The notes under the pieces: generated by a model
What the model was told of the DNA's origin: nothing
Database searches by the model: none
The model's input: the letters and a program-made list of their open reading frames with translations, nothing else
DNA from: Corynebacterium sp. HMSC05H05
Lineage (GTDB): Bacteria; Actinomycetota; Actinomycetes; Mycobacteriales; Mycobacteriaceae
Length of the DNA stretch: 34,442 bases
Reading direction: 5' to 3'
Assembly: GCF_001807265.1 (NCBI RefSeq)
Contig: NZ_KV788369.1
Location: 50,142-84,583 of the forward strand
Shown here: piece after piece, positions 1-10,114 of the stretch
Layout: the number at the start of each line of letters is the position of its first letter
Position numbering within the stretch: position 1 is the first letter of the stretch
Translations under genes and position numbers: made by a program

Positions 1-68
1 TTGTGCCGACCTGGGCCGATAGGGCCCGCCTGACAGATTCAGCCGCGATGTGTCGGCGCCGGTGCGGA

Positions 69-187
69 ATAGTTCATCGCCGAGTGAACAACCCCGCAAC
101 GGGGTCCGACGCTACCTCGGGAAAGTGAATTATCCGACCGCTCAAAGGGAACTAATTCACTCGGAGGCATCTGGCGAGTGAACTATC
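69..187. repeat. Array of AGTGAAYTA-type boxes
   Basis: This short stretch holds five copies of a box close to AGTGAAYTA in mixed orientation: reverse copies at about 69-80 and 152-163 and forward copies at 81-91, 123-134 and 175-187. Two overlapping inverted repeats result. AGTGAATTA (124-132) pairs perfectly with TAATTCACT (153-161), and TAATTCACTCG (153-163) pairs with CGAGTGAACTA (175-185) with one mismatch. A separate small hairpin, ACCCCG-CAA-CGGGGT, lies at 91-105. The region is downstream of leuS, so it may act as a leuS terminator or as an operator cluster for a gene beyond the left edge. No T-run follows the stems, which argues against a standard intrinsic terminator. Confidence 0.5.
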
Positions 188-233
188 TTGCACCCGTCGG
201 GCCGGGGCGCGCAGGACCCCGCCGCGCAGGCCC

Positions 234-3062
<2,829 letters not shown>

Positions 3063-3323
3063 GGTTATGCAGTGTAGTTAAGGGGCTTTGGACGCAGGCG
3101 CCCGGCGCGGGATCTGGGGCGGTTTTGGGGCGGTTTTGCACTAATCGGCAATTAGGACGATCGTCCAGATTTAAACCCGCAGGTAGAGATCTTATTCGCC
3201 GTTACGCATGCAAACTTCTACAAAACCGCGTTTCGTTGGCATTCCCCAATAGTTGGCCTGCCCGGAATTGTCCGCAATGCAGAGTCCGCAGCCCAAAGCA
3301 ACGCTGTAACTAGAGTCGCGAAC
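3063..3323. promoter_or_regulatory. leuS / DUF488 divergent intergenic region
   Basis: This 261-base gap separates leuS (leftward) from the DUF488 gene (rightward). It contains a perfect 12-base palindrome GGACGATCGTCC at 3155-3166, a tandem GGGGCGGTTTT repeat around 3115-3136, and copy C of a 45-base repeat family (separate entry). I see no tRNA, T-box leader or small ORF with a good ribosome binding site. The palindrome may be an operator; nothing identifies its regulator. Confidence 0.4.
3246..3290 (+). repeat. 45-base interspersed repeat, copy C
   Basis: Diverged third copy of the element found at 33291-33335 and 33601-33650. The best conserved part is TTGTCCGCAATGC followed by GAGT, with AGTTGG upstream at the same spacing. 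In copy A the core TCCGCAATGCGGA is a perfect hairpin; here the right arm is changed. Lies just upstream of the DUF488 gene. Confidence 0.5.
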
Positions 3324-3740
3324 ATGCAGCTCTACACCATCGGCTACAGCAAGAAAACTGCGGAGGAATTCTTCAACATCCTCCGGGACAACGGCGTGAA
3401 GCGGATCGTGGATATCCGGCGGCACAATTCGAATCAGCTCGCCGGCTTCACAAAGGAGTCGGATTTGCCGTGGTTCCTCGACACCATCGCGGGCATCGGC
3501 TACTCCCACGAGCTAGCGCTCGCGCCCAGCGAGGACCTCATGCGCGCGTACCGCAAGGAGGGTCTACCGTTCGACGAGTTTGCAAAGCAGTTGCGCGCCG
3601 AGTTTTCAGAGCGCACAATGCCCAAGCTTGTCGACGGCTCCGCCCTCCTCTGCTCAGAGCCCGACCCCGGAGTTTGCCACCGCTCCGTGGCGGCGGAGTA
3701 CCTCGCCGAGCACGGCGACTTCGAAGTCGTGCACCTCTAG
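3324..3740 (+). CDS. DUF488 family protein
   Basis: A 138-aa cytoplasmic protein of the DUF488 family, whose biochemical role is unknown. It opens with the family's typical LYTIGYS segment (residues 3-9), has an IVDIRRHN segment (about 28-35) and ends with the conserved CSEPDPGVCHRSVAAEYL block (about 110-127), where the CHR motif is the most conserved feature. Length matches short family members. There is no clear ribosome binding site before the ATG, suggesting a leaderless transcript. Its stop lies 3 bases from the stop of the convergent permease gene, with no terminator hairpin between. Family assignment is firm; function is not known. Confidence 0.85.
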   Translation: MQLYTIGYSKKTAEEFFNILRDNGVKRIVDIRRHNSNQLAGFTKESDLPWFLDTIAGIGYSHELALAPSEDLMRAYRKEGLPFDEFAKQLRAEFSERTMPKLVDGSALLCSEPDPGVCHRSVAAEYLAEHGDFEVVHL

Positions 3741-3743
3741 GTT

Positions 3744-5060
3744 TTAGGCGAACATCTGCCAGATGGCCACGCCCATGATGATCACACCGAGCACGAACAC
3801 GAACCAGGTTTCGGGCTTGTTGGCGTAGCGCTGGTAGTCCTTGGCGTAGCGGAACAGCAGCATGGGCACGATGTACACCAGGAAGGTGATGAACACGCCG
3901 CCGACCACGGAGATCAGGTCCAGGATCGACGGGTTGAGGATGCCGGCGATCACCGTGGTGACGAAGATGAACGCGTAGATGCCCCAGCGCAGCTTCTTCG
4001 GGTCCATACGCTCAGCGACGCCAGGGGCCACGGCACGCACCAGGTACGTGGTGCCTTCCTCGGCGCCCATGACGTGGCCGAAGTAGGACGACGCGATCGC
4101 GCACAGGGCGACGATCGGGGAGAGGACGGCCAAAAACGGCGTGTGGGTCTCGTTGGCTAGGTAGGACAGCACGGGGATGTTCTGCTCGCGAGCGGCGTCC
4201 ATGCCGTCGGCGCCCAGCGCCAGGGTGCAGGACCACACGAAGAACATGGTGAACACCACCAGCAGGCCGGTGGTGATGGCCTCGGTCTTCGCCACGGCCT
4301 TCTTGGTGGACTCCAGGTCATCCGGGTACTTCTTCTGCACGTCCAGGGCGAACTGGGACATCGCCGGCATGTGGTTGAAGGAGAACACGAACACCGGCAG
4401 GATCAGCAGCATCGCCTTCCAGAAGGGCACGTCGGACTCGTAGGAGCGGAAGCTGGCCAGGTCCCACTGGGGGATGAGGTAGAACGACACCGCGGCCAGC
4501 GCGATGATCAGGGGGTAGACCAGCAGGTTGGCAAAGGCCAGGGTGGCCTTCTTACCCAGGGCGTAGGCGCCGGTGAGCGCACCGACGCACAGGATGGCCA
4601 TGAGCCAGCGCGGCACTTCGGGACCACCCAGCTGGTTGACCACGAAGCTGTCCATCGTGTTGGTGATACTCACGCCGTAGATGAGCACGATGGGGTAGAT
4701 GGACAGCCAGTACATCAGGCCCGTCATCAGGCCGCGGTTGCGGCCGGCGAGCGCGGTGACCACCTGCAGCACGTCCAAGCCCTTGACCGGGGAGGCGGCC
4801 ACGATGCGGGCGTAGGTGCGGTGGGAGAAGAACACCATCGGGCCGATGAACAGGGTGATCAGCAGCAGGGGGATAAAGCCGAAGCTGCCGGCGTCGATTG
4901 GGAGGAACAGAATGCCGGCGCCGACGGCTGTGCCGAACAGGGTGATTGCCCAGGACAGGGTGCCGCCGTCGGGGACGGTGCCGGACCGGTTTTCCTCCAC
5001 CTGCCGTTTGTCGGCGACGGTGAGGTGGTCCAAATTGAACTCTTTGCCCGCTGTGGTCAA
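3744..5060 (-). CDS. Amino acid permease, HAAAP/SdaC family (copy 1)
   Basis: Predicted inner-membrane proton- or sodium-coupled amino acid importer of the hydroxy/aromatic amino acid permease family (serine/threonine type, SdaC-like). The 438-aa protein has about 11 hydrophobic segments. The first contains WAITLFGTAVGAGILFLP (about residues 38-55), the family's signature helix, followed by FFSHRTYARIV. The start is TTG at 5060, chosen because AAGGAG lies five bases upstream and no ATG fits. It is one of three paralogues in the window (others at 12860 and 28451). Its N-terminal tail is shorter than theirs and its C-terminus ends KPETWFVFVLGVIIMGVAIW instead of the RRPDTIF form. Substrate cannot be told from sequence. 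Confidence 0.9.
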   Translation of the reverse strand: MTTAGKEFNLDHLTVADKRQVEENRSGTVPDGGTLSWAITLFGTAVGAGILFLPIDAGSFGFIPLLLITLFIGPMVFFSHRTYARIVAASPVKGLDVLQVVTALAGRNRGLMTGLMYWLSIYPIVLIYGVSITNTMDSFVVNQLGGPEVPRWLMAILCVGALTGAYALGKKATLAFANLLVYPLIIALAAVSFYLIPQWDLASFRSYESDVPFWKAMLLILPVFVFSFNHMPAMSQFALDVQKKYPDDLESTKKAVAKTEAITTGLLVVFTMFFVWSCTLALGADGMDAAREQNIPVLSYLANETHTPFLAVLSPIVALCAIASSYFGHVMGAEEGTTYLVRAVAPGVAERMDPKKLRWGIYAFIFVTTVIAGILNPSILDLISVVGGVFITFLVYIVPMLLFRYAKDYQRYANKPETWFVFVLGVIIMGVAIWQMFA

Positions 5061-5080
5061 AGGTACTCCTTAACGCGTGA

Positions 5081-5094
5081 GTGGTTTAAGCCAC
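5081..5094. promoter_or_regulatory. Near-palindrome upstream of permease copy 1
   Basis: GTGGTTTAAGCCAC is a near-perfect 14-base palindrome about 20 bases upstream of the TTG start at 5060, between the divergent permease and secreted-protein genes. Position and symmetry suit an operator. No regulator can be named. Confidence 0.3.
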
Positions 5095-5251
5095 AGGAAT
5101 GATAAGGCAACACGGCGCACGGCGATAACCGGGGAGATCACGGGGGCAAATCACTGGCGTCAACGACAGCCCTTCTCGGACACCCGTCTAGGCGCCGGAT
5201 ATATTGATTACTGTCATTTCTCAGTTTTCCCGCCCCTATACAGGAGTTCCC

Positions 5252-5704
5252 ATGAAGAAGTTCACCGCTGCCGCGCTCGCCGCCACCATGGCCGTCTCGC
5301 TGGCCGCCGGCCCCGCCGACGCCGCCTCCAACACCATGGCCGGCAGCAAGAATTTGCCGGTGTGCAAGCTCGACCTCGACGGCATTGGGACGAAGAGCGT
5401 GGCGCAGGAGATCGTCGCAAAGCAGGGCGTTGAGGGCGTGGAGCTGAACCGCCTGACGGGTGTGCAGCGCACCTCCGCGGCCGTCGGCGAGGCGTTCGGC
5501 TCCTCCGAGAACGCGGCGCAGCAGAAAGCCAACAACGCCCAGGCCGTGCAGGCGTGCCTCGACGGCGAGAACTACGATTCCGAGCCGCTGGAGGCGGGCA
5601 TCAAGGGCGGCATCATCGCCACCGTTGTCCTGGCAGTGCTCGGGCTGATCGCGAACTTTGCGGTGCAGTCCGGCGTAATCCAGCTGCCGCAGCTCGGCAG
5701 CTAG
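5252..5704 (+). CDS. Small secreted protein with C-terminal membrane anchor
   Basis: A 150-aa exported protein of unknown function. Residues 1-24 form a Sec signal peptide (MKK start, Ala-rich core, cleavage likely after ADA). A hydrophilic middle with two cysteines (in LPVCKLD and QACLDG, which could form a disulfide) is followed by one transmembrane segment at about 117-138 and a short tail ending QLGS. The ATG at 5252 was preferred over an upstream start because AGGAG lies a few bases before it and the signal peptide begins there. Its stop overlaps the stop of the convergent flavodoxin gene by four bases. Such small anchored envelope proteins are common in corynebacteria. Confidence 0.75.
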   Translation: MKKFTAAALAATMAVSLAAGPADAASNTMAGSKNLPVCKLDLDGIGTKSVAQEIVAKQGVEGVELNRLTGVQRTSAAVGEAFGSSENAAQQKANNAQAVQACLDGENYDSEPLEAGIKGGIIATVVLAVLGLIANFAVQSGVIQLPQLGS

Positions 5705-6204
5705 GCGCGCTGCGCCCACTCCACTACCGGGTCGAGCAGCGTCAGGTCCACGCGGTCTATGTCTTGGCCGTAGCTGTCCACCAGCGCCTGCTCGTCCTCG
5801 GTGCGCTCGCGCTTGAGCCGCAGCGCGCCCACCAGCGCCTTCATCGTCCACCGGTGGGCGGTGGTCAGCTCCGAGTAATTCAACCTGCCAGGCAGGTAAA
5901 AGCGGGTCACTTGCCCGGCGCGGTCCCCGAGGAGGGTGCCGGGGGCGTCGTCGTGCCTTGCGACGTCGACAGGCGTCATGCCCACCGTGACCAAAGCCAA
6001 CGGGCGATCAATCGCCGGCAGCGATTTGATGAAGCGCACGCCCGGATGCGAGGGGCCGTGGACGGGGGAGAGGACGACGACGGGGCCGCCGGTGGCCTCG
6101 AGGGTGGCGGGCAACTCGCGCGCGACCGTGCCGAGGCGGGCGGCCAGCGCCTCGGCGTACTGACGGGTGGAGCCGTAGAACGTGGTGTAGAAGACGCTGG
6201 TCAT
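5701..6204 (-). CDS. Flavodoxin-domain protein
   Basis: A 167-aa cytoplasmic protein resembling the flavodoxin / menaquinone-dependent protoporphyrinogen oxidase (HemG-like) group, expected to bind FMN and take part in electron transfer. The N-terminal TTFYGSTRQYAEALA (residues 7-21) fits the phosphate-binding loop of flavodoxins; VVVLSPVHGPSHPGVRFI (about 47-64) fits the second FMN loop. The C-terminal part is charged and lacks membrane segments. The start ATG at 6204 sits five bases from the stop of an aminotransferase gene relic lying upstream on the same strand. Physiological partner unknown; family call moderately firm. Confidence 0.7.
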   Translation of the reverse strand: MTSVFYTTFYGSTRQYAEALAARLGTVARELPATLEATGGPVVVLSPVHGPSHPGVRFIKSLPAIDRPLALVTVGMTPVDVARHDDAPGTLLGDRAGQVTRFYLPGRLNYSELTTAHRWTMKALVGALRLKRERTEDEQALVDSYGQDIDRVDLTLLDPVVEWAQRA

Positions 6205-6208
6205 AGCT

Positions 6209-6286
6209 TCATTTTACGGCAGGCAAACCGGCGCGCCTCCATGCTGCGAGGAACTGCTCCGTCTCAGCCTCATCGGTGATGCTCAC
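6209..6286 (-). pseudogene. Relic of HisC/Pat-like aminotransferase, C-terminal end
   Basis: This 78-base stretch matches the 3' end of the intact aminotransferase gene at 11809-11886 at 67 of 78 positions without gaps. Read leftward it still encodes VSITDEAETEQFLAAWRRAG and the stop, against VSITDEAEMDQFLEAWKRAG in the intact gene. Similarity ends sharply at 6286, with no upstream aminotransferase sequence. It is therefore a leftover of a duplicated, truncated or recombined gene. The relic and the intact end are in the same orientation and bracket the symporter-regulator-gbuA-aruI block. Confidence 0.85.
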
Positions 6287-6583
6287 TTCGACTGGCTACC
6301 TGGCGACGTGATGTACTTGGATCCCTCCCACATCGTCGCCGACCGCCGCCTTTCCCTCGGCAGCACCGAGGCCCAGACCTAACACTTCCGAGATGACCTT
6401 GTGCCCACCCGTGCAACATCCTGTTCCGCCTGTTTTTGCCTGGCGCTCAGCGGCACCCTCCTCCTGCCGATGTTCGCCAACACCGCCATCGACTCCCTCG
6501 CCCCAGACTACGGCTCCGAATCCTCCATCTTCGGCGTCGAAGCAGCTGTACTACGAGTCCAAGTAGCACCTTGTCGGGTCTGA
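6278..6583 (+). other. Probable decayed coding remnant
   Basis: One rightward frame from 6278 reads plausible protein (DAHFDWLPGDVMYLDPSH and onward) to a TAA near 6380. It then continues in the same frame as a second open stretch (6401-6583) with a hydrophobic segment around LALSGTLLLPMF. Neither part has a convincing ribosome binding site, and together they look like one or two broken genes. The PSH residues recall the terminal D-x-x-H block of SGNH-type hydrolases, but this is too short to rely on. Confidence 0.3.
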
Positions 6584-6851
6584 GGCGCTCCAGCTACCTT
6601 GTGCGGAGGCTGGGGTGCTCTTTGAATTTGCGGTTCGGGGCTGGTGGCAAATGTTAGTCGGTCAGGTGGCGAAGTTCCCGACTTGCCCCGCTACTTTGCG
6701 AATCTTTCCTGAGGATAACCAGCATCTAGGGCTGAAACCGGTCGTGTCCCGAGCCTGAATGACCTAAGTGTTCGTTGCGCAGTGCCAGGCCGAAAAGTCA
6801 AGCATTCAGACATCAAACCACCCAAATGCCCGACATTTCCAAACTGAACTG
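6584..6851. other. Non-coding stretch downstream of symporter
   Basis: I see no gene, RNA or clear terminator here. A loose inverted repeat (ATTTGC with GCAAAT around 6626-6655) might help end symporter transcription, but no T-run follows. Together with the relics at 6209-6583 this gives a 640-base gap with no intact gene, unusual for this compact window. Confidence 0.4.
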
Positions 6852-8387
6852 CTACCCCGCGGCCTCATCCAGTGCTCCGTACTTGGCACGGTGGTCCCAG
6901 GCTTGGAGGACGTCGTCACGCGTTGGTTTGCCGGCGAGGGAGACGACTACGTAAACAACGAGCGAGGTGGCCAGGCCGGCGTAGATGGGTTCGTTGGCAT
7001 AGATGCCGTCGAAGCGGTTTTCGGCGGTGACTTCCAGATAAATGAGACTGCCAACGGTGACCAAGGATCCGGTGATCATGGACCAGGTAGCGCCGAGACC
7101 AGTGCCACGTTTCCAAACGAGTCCGCCGACGATGGCGATAAGCAAGCCACCGACGAGGATGTCGTAGGCGACGGTGAGGGCCGCGACGACGTCGGGGACA
7201 ATCAAGGACAAGAGCATGGTGACCACGCCAAGGAAGAGCACCCAGATACGGTTGCGTCTCATATCGTTTTCGACGTCGTCGCCTCGCTCGGCGTTGTCGC
7301 GGGCTTGCTCGGCTGCTTGTTCTGCGGTGAGGGTGCGGGGGAGTTTGCCAGCGAGGATCTGGCGGATGAGGGGCATGACGTCGGTACGGGCGACAGCGGC
7401 TGCGGCGATGAGGCCGCCCGAGGCGGTCGACATCATTGCGGCCACTGCGGCAGCGAGCGCGATGCCGCCGAGGCCGACGGGTAGGAGATCGGTGGCGATA
7501 CGGGCGTAGACCTCGTCGCGGACTTCGATGCCGGGCAGTGCGACGGCAGCGGCCATTCCGGCAATGGCGCCGGCCACGCCGAACAGGATGATGTAGATGC
7601 CGGCAGCGACGCCTCCTGTGCGTGCAACTTCGGGGGAGCGGGCGGCGAAGACGCGCTGCCACACGTCTTGACCGATGAGCAGGCCGAGAGTGTAAATAAC
7701 GAAGTAGGTGATGATGGATTGCAGGCCAATGCCGCCTATGTCGAAGAATTCGGCGCCGAGGCGTTCTTGCATGCCGGACCAGCCGCCGGCGTGGTGGAGG
7801 CCGAAAGGCAGCATGAGGAAAAAGGTGCCGACGGTCATGATGATGAATTGGACGAAGTCAGCCATTGTGATGGACAGCATTCCGCCGAGAGTTGAGTAGA
7901 TCAGGACGATGGAGCCGCCTATGAGGATGGCGAGCCAGCGGTCGATGCCGAAGAGCACGACGAAGATGGAGGCGTAGGCGCCTGTCGATGTAGCCGTGAG
8001 CATGAGTGTGTAGGCGAGCATGACTACCGATGCCACCTGGATTGATTCCGTGCCGTAACGCAGGGTAAGCATCTGGACGACGGTGTAGATCTTCAGCCGT
8101 TGCAGCTGCGGGGCGAAGACGAGGGAGAGGATCAGCACGCCGACGCCAATGGCGGTGACGAGCCATAGGCCAGAAACACCGTACTCGTAGCCGAGTCCGA
8201 CCCCGCCGACGGCGGAGGCGCCGCCGAGGACAACGGCGACCATGGTGCCGGTGTAGATCAAGGGTCCGAGCCGTCTACCTGCGACGAGGTAGTCGGAGGA
8301 GTTTTTTGCTTGGCAGCTGCCCCATATGCCGAAGCCAATCATTCCGATGAGGTAGGCGATGACGACGGCTGCATCTGTCCAACTCAT
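6852..8387 (-). CDS. Sodium:solute symporter (SSS family)
   Basis: Predicted inner-membrane sodium-coupled importer of 511 aa with about 13 hydrophobic helices, normal for the SSS family. The N-terminus (VIAYLIGMIGFGIWGS, then SSDYLVAGRRLGPL, residues about 9-46) and the block beginning IYSTLGGMLSITMADFVQF (about 160-180) are hallmarks. A hydrophilic cytoplasmic loop (AEQAAEQARDNAERGDDVEN) lies around residues 365-385. The ATG at 8387 is preferred to longer upstream frames because AGAAAGG precedes it and the protein begins properly there. It is divergent from the XRE-cupin/gbuA/aruI operon, so it probably imports that operon's substrate (arginine, 4-guanidinobutyrate or a related guanidino compound). 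Substrate is inference. Confidence 0.88.
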   Translation of the reverse strand: MSWTDAAVVIAYLIGMIGFGIWGSCQAKNSSDYLVAGRRLGPLIYTGTMVAVVLGGASAVGGVGLGYEYGVSGLWLVTAIGVGVLILSLVFAPQLQRLKIYTVVQMLTLRYGTESIQVASVVMLAYTLMLTATSTGAYASIFVVLFGIDRWLAILIGGSIVLIYSTLGGMLSITMADFVQFIIMTVGTFFLMLPFGLHHAGGWSGMQERLGAEFFDIGGIGLQSIITYFVIYTLGLLIGQDVWQRVFAARSPEVARTGGVAAGIYIILFGVAGAIAGMAAAVALPGIEVRDEVYARIATDLLPVGLGGIALAAAVAAMMSTASGGLIAAAAVARTDVMPLIRQILAGKLPRTLTAEQAAEQARDNAERGDDVENDMRRNRIWVLFLGVVTMLLSLIVPDVVAALTVAYDILVGGLLIAIVGGLVWKRGTGLGATWSMITGSLVTVGSLIYLEVTAENRFDGIYANEPIYAGLATSLVVYVVVSLAGKPTRDDVLQAWDHRAKYGALDEAAG

Positions 8388-8430
8388 GTGGAGCCTTTCT
8401 ACGTGGTTCTGTGCCGTAAGTCTGTTTTGA

Positions 8431-8453
8431 ATGCGCATGTGTTGCGCATCACC
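8431..8453. promoter_or_regulatory. Inverted repeat with overlapping GlxR/CRP-like site
   Basis: ATGCGCA (8431-8437), a 5-base spacer and TGCGCAT (8443-8449) form a perfect 7-base-arm inverted repeat in the divergent symporter/regulator promoter region. Overlapping it, 8438-8453 reads TGTGTTGCGCATCACC, which fits the CRP/GlxR pattern TGTGA-N6-TCACA at eight of ten half-site positions. This would allow carbon-source control of the arginine genes; both roles are inferred from pattern only. Confidence 0.4.
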
Positions 8454-8465
8454 GTTATGTTTGCT

Positions 8466-8496
8466 TATGATAAACGTCAGTTGCTTCTGAGGCAAC
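8466..8496 (+). promoter_or_regulatory. Candidate promoter and autoregulatory operator of XRE-cupin operon
   Basis: TATGAT at 8466-8471 is a good -10 hexamer for the rightward operon, with a weak TTGCGC -35 at 8442-8447. Just downstream, 8480-8496 is GTTGCTTCTGAGGCAAC, a 17-base palindrome with only three asymmetric positions. It would cover the start of transcription, as expected for an autorepressor operator of the adjacent XRE protein. Confidence 0.45.
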
Positions 8497-8532
8497 ATTT
8501 TTCTAAGAAAACACGAACAGGAAACGCCCAAC

Positions 8533-9099
8533 GTGAAGTCCCTGCCGATCGAACCCATCCGCCAAGCTCCAGCTATCGGGCACCGTCTGCGCGCCCTGCG
8601 CGAGCAACGGCGGATGACCATCGACCAGGTAGCGGGTTTCGCGGGTGTAACGAAGGGGTTCTTGTCCCGGATCGAGCGTGACCAGACAAGCCCGTCGGTA
8701 AGCACTTTGCTCAGCATCTGCCAGGTACTGGGCGTGCCCGCAGGCTCCGTGCTTGACAGCCCGCCGACGCAAGTCGTGACACTTGACAACGCCCCCGCGG
8801 TACAGATGGGTGGCGAGGGAATCAGCGAGGTACTGCTCACCCCGCCGGGCCAGCAGAAACTGCAGATCATCCATGCCCGGATTGAGCCGGGCGGTCGTGG
8901 CGAAGACGCCCTGTACACCATGGACGCCGCGGTGGAAGCACTCCACGTGGCGAAGGGTGAGTTCGTGCTGATCACCCCAGACCAGCGCATCGAGCTGAAG
9001 GCTGGCGACACTGCCACCTTCCCCGGTGCAGAACCGCACAGCTGGCACAACCCAACGGACGAAGAAACCGTCGTCATGTGGGTTATTGCCGGTCATTAA
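8533..9099 (+). CDS. XRE-family regulator with cupin sensor domain
   Basis: A 188-aa transcription factor. Residues about 15-70 are an XRE helix-turn-helix ([20 protein letters not shown], then [22 protein letters not shown]); residues about 105-185 are a single cupin barrel ([28 protein letters not shown]) that usually binds a small ligand. Proteins of this layout regulate amino acid or polyamine catabolic genes. The start is GTG at 8533 with AGGAAA upstream. It is the first gene of an operon with the ureohydrolase (22-base gap) and ThDP decarboxylase, and divergent from the symporter, so it probably controls both units from the palindromes at 8431-8496. The ligand is unknown; a guanidino compound is a reasonable guess. 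Confidence 0.9.
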   Translation: MKSLPIEPIRQAPAIGHRLRALREQRRMTIDQVAGFAGVTKGFLSRIERDQTSPSVSTLLSICQVLGVPAGSVLDSPPTQVVTLDNAPAVQMGGEGISEVLLTPPGQQKLQIIHARIEPGGRGEDALYTMDAAVEALHVAKGEFVLITPDQRIELKAGDTATFPGAEPHSWHNPTDEETVVMWVIAGH

Positions 9100-9121
9100 C
9101 AACGTCGAAAGGTTGAACGTC

Positions 9122-10114
9122 ATGTTAGACAAGCCACGCATAGAGGAAAACGGCAACATCGGTCCAGTCAACTCCGCACTGGTGCCGCGCTACAGCGGCC
9201 AGAGCACGTTCGCGCTCCTGCCAACTCTCGACGACGTCGAACGCGCCGGCAAGAAGGCCGACATCAAAGTCATCGGCGCCCCTTTCGACTCCGGAGTGTC
9301 CTACCGCCCCGGCACCCGCTTCGGCCCGCAGCACGTGCGCCAGTCCTCCCGCCTGCTGCGCCCCTACAACCCGGCGACCGACACCTCCCCGTTCGCGCAG
9401 GTCCAGGTAGCCGATGCCGGCGACTTGTCCATAAACCCGTTCAACATCGACGAGGCCATCACGTCTGTCGAGGCCGACGGCATGGCCCTGACCGCGGACG
9501 GCGCCACCCTAGTCACTATCGGAGGCGACCACACCCTCGCCCTGCCGATGCTGCGCGTCGCCGCTGAGCGCGCAGGCCAGCCCGTCGCCTTACTGCACTT
9601 CGACGCCCACCTGGACACCTGGGACACCTACTTCGGTGCGGACTACACCCACGGCACCCCGTTCCGTCGCGCGTCGGAAGAGGGCCTCATCGACAAGGAT
9701 GCCATCTGCCACGTCGGGACCCGCGGCCCCCTGTACGGCCGTAAGGACCTTGAGGACGACGAGCGCATGGGCTTCGGCATCATCACCTCGGCGGATATTT
9801 TCCGCCTGGGGGTTGAGGAGGTCGTCGCCAAGCTGCGCAAACGCGTCAGCGACCGCCCCCTCTATATCTCCGTCGACATTGACGTACTCGACCCGGCGCA
9901 CGCGCCTGGCACCGGCACCCCCGAGGCCGGCGGCATGACCTCCCGCGAACTGCTGGAAATATTGCGAGGTCTGCGCGGATCCAACATCGTCGGCGCCGAC
10001 ATCGTCGAGGTCTCCCCGGCCTACGACCACGCAGAGCTGACCGGTGTGGCTGCCTCCCACGTCGCCTACGACCTCATCTCCGTCATCGCCGACAACCTGG
10101 AGGAAAGGAAATAA
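9122..10114 (+). CDS. gbuA: Ureohydrolase, probably guanidinobutyrase
   Basis: A 330-aa manganese-dependent ureohydrolase of the agmatinase/arginase superfamily that cleaves a guanidino compound to urea plus an amine. All six metal ligands are visible: His137 (GGDHT), Asp161, His163 and Asp165 (DAHLD), Asp252 and Asp254 (SVDIDVLDP). The APGTGTPE block follows. The start at 9122 is chosen for the GAAAGG site nine bases before it; an in-frame extension would run into the preceding gene. Its stop is directly followed by the ATG of the 2-ketoarginine-decarboxylase-like gene. That pairing, with gabT-gabD nearby, favours 4-guanidinobutyrate (product GABA) over agmatine; agmatinase or another guanidino acid hydrolase remains possible, since no arginine decarboxylase of the agmatine route is present. 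Confidence 0.8.
   Translation: MLDKPRIEENGNIGPVNSALVPRYSGQSTFALLPTLDDVERAGKKADIKVIGAPFDSGVSYRPGTRFGPQHVRQSSRLLRPYNPATDTSPFAQVQVADAGDLSINPFNIDEAITSVEADGMALTADGATLVTIGGDHTLALPMLRVAAERAGQPVALLHFDAHLDTWDTYFGADYTHGTPFRRASEEGLIDKDAICHVGTRGPLYGRKDLEDDERMGFGIITSADIFRLGVEEVVAKLRKRVSDRPLYISVDIDVLDPAHAPGTGTPEAGGMTSRELLEILRGLRGSNIVGADIVEVSPAYDHAELTGVAASHVAYDLISVIADNLEERK

Noticed and set aside
3063..3323. T-box leader for leuS
   Set aside because: A candidate -10 box lies within about 10 bases of the leuS start, leaving no room for a leader; no T-box sequence seen.
6852..9077. A 741-aa leftward open frame covering the symporter and the XRE-cupin gene
   Set aside because: The part above 8387 is the antisense of the XRE-cupin gene; the symporter proper begins at 8387 with a ribosome binding site.
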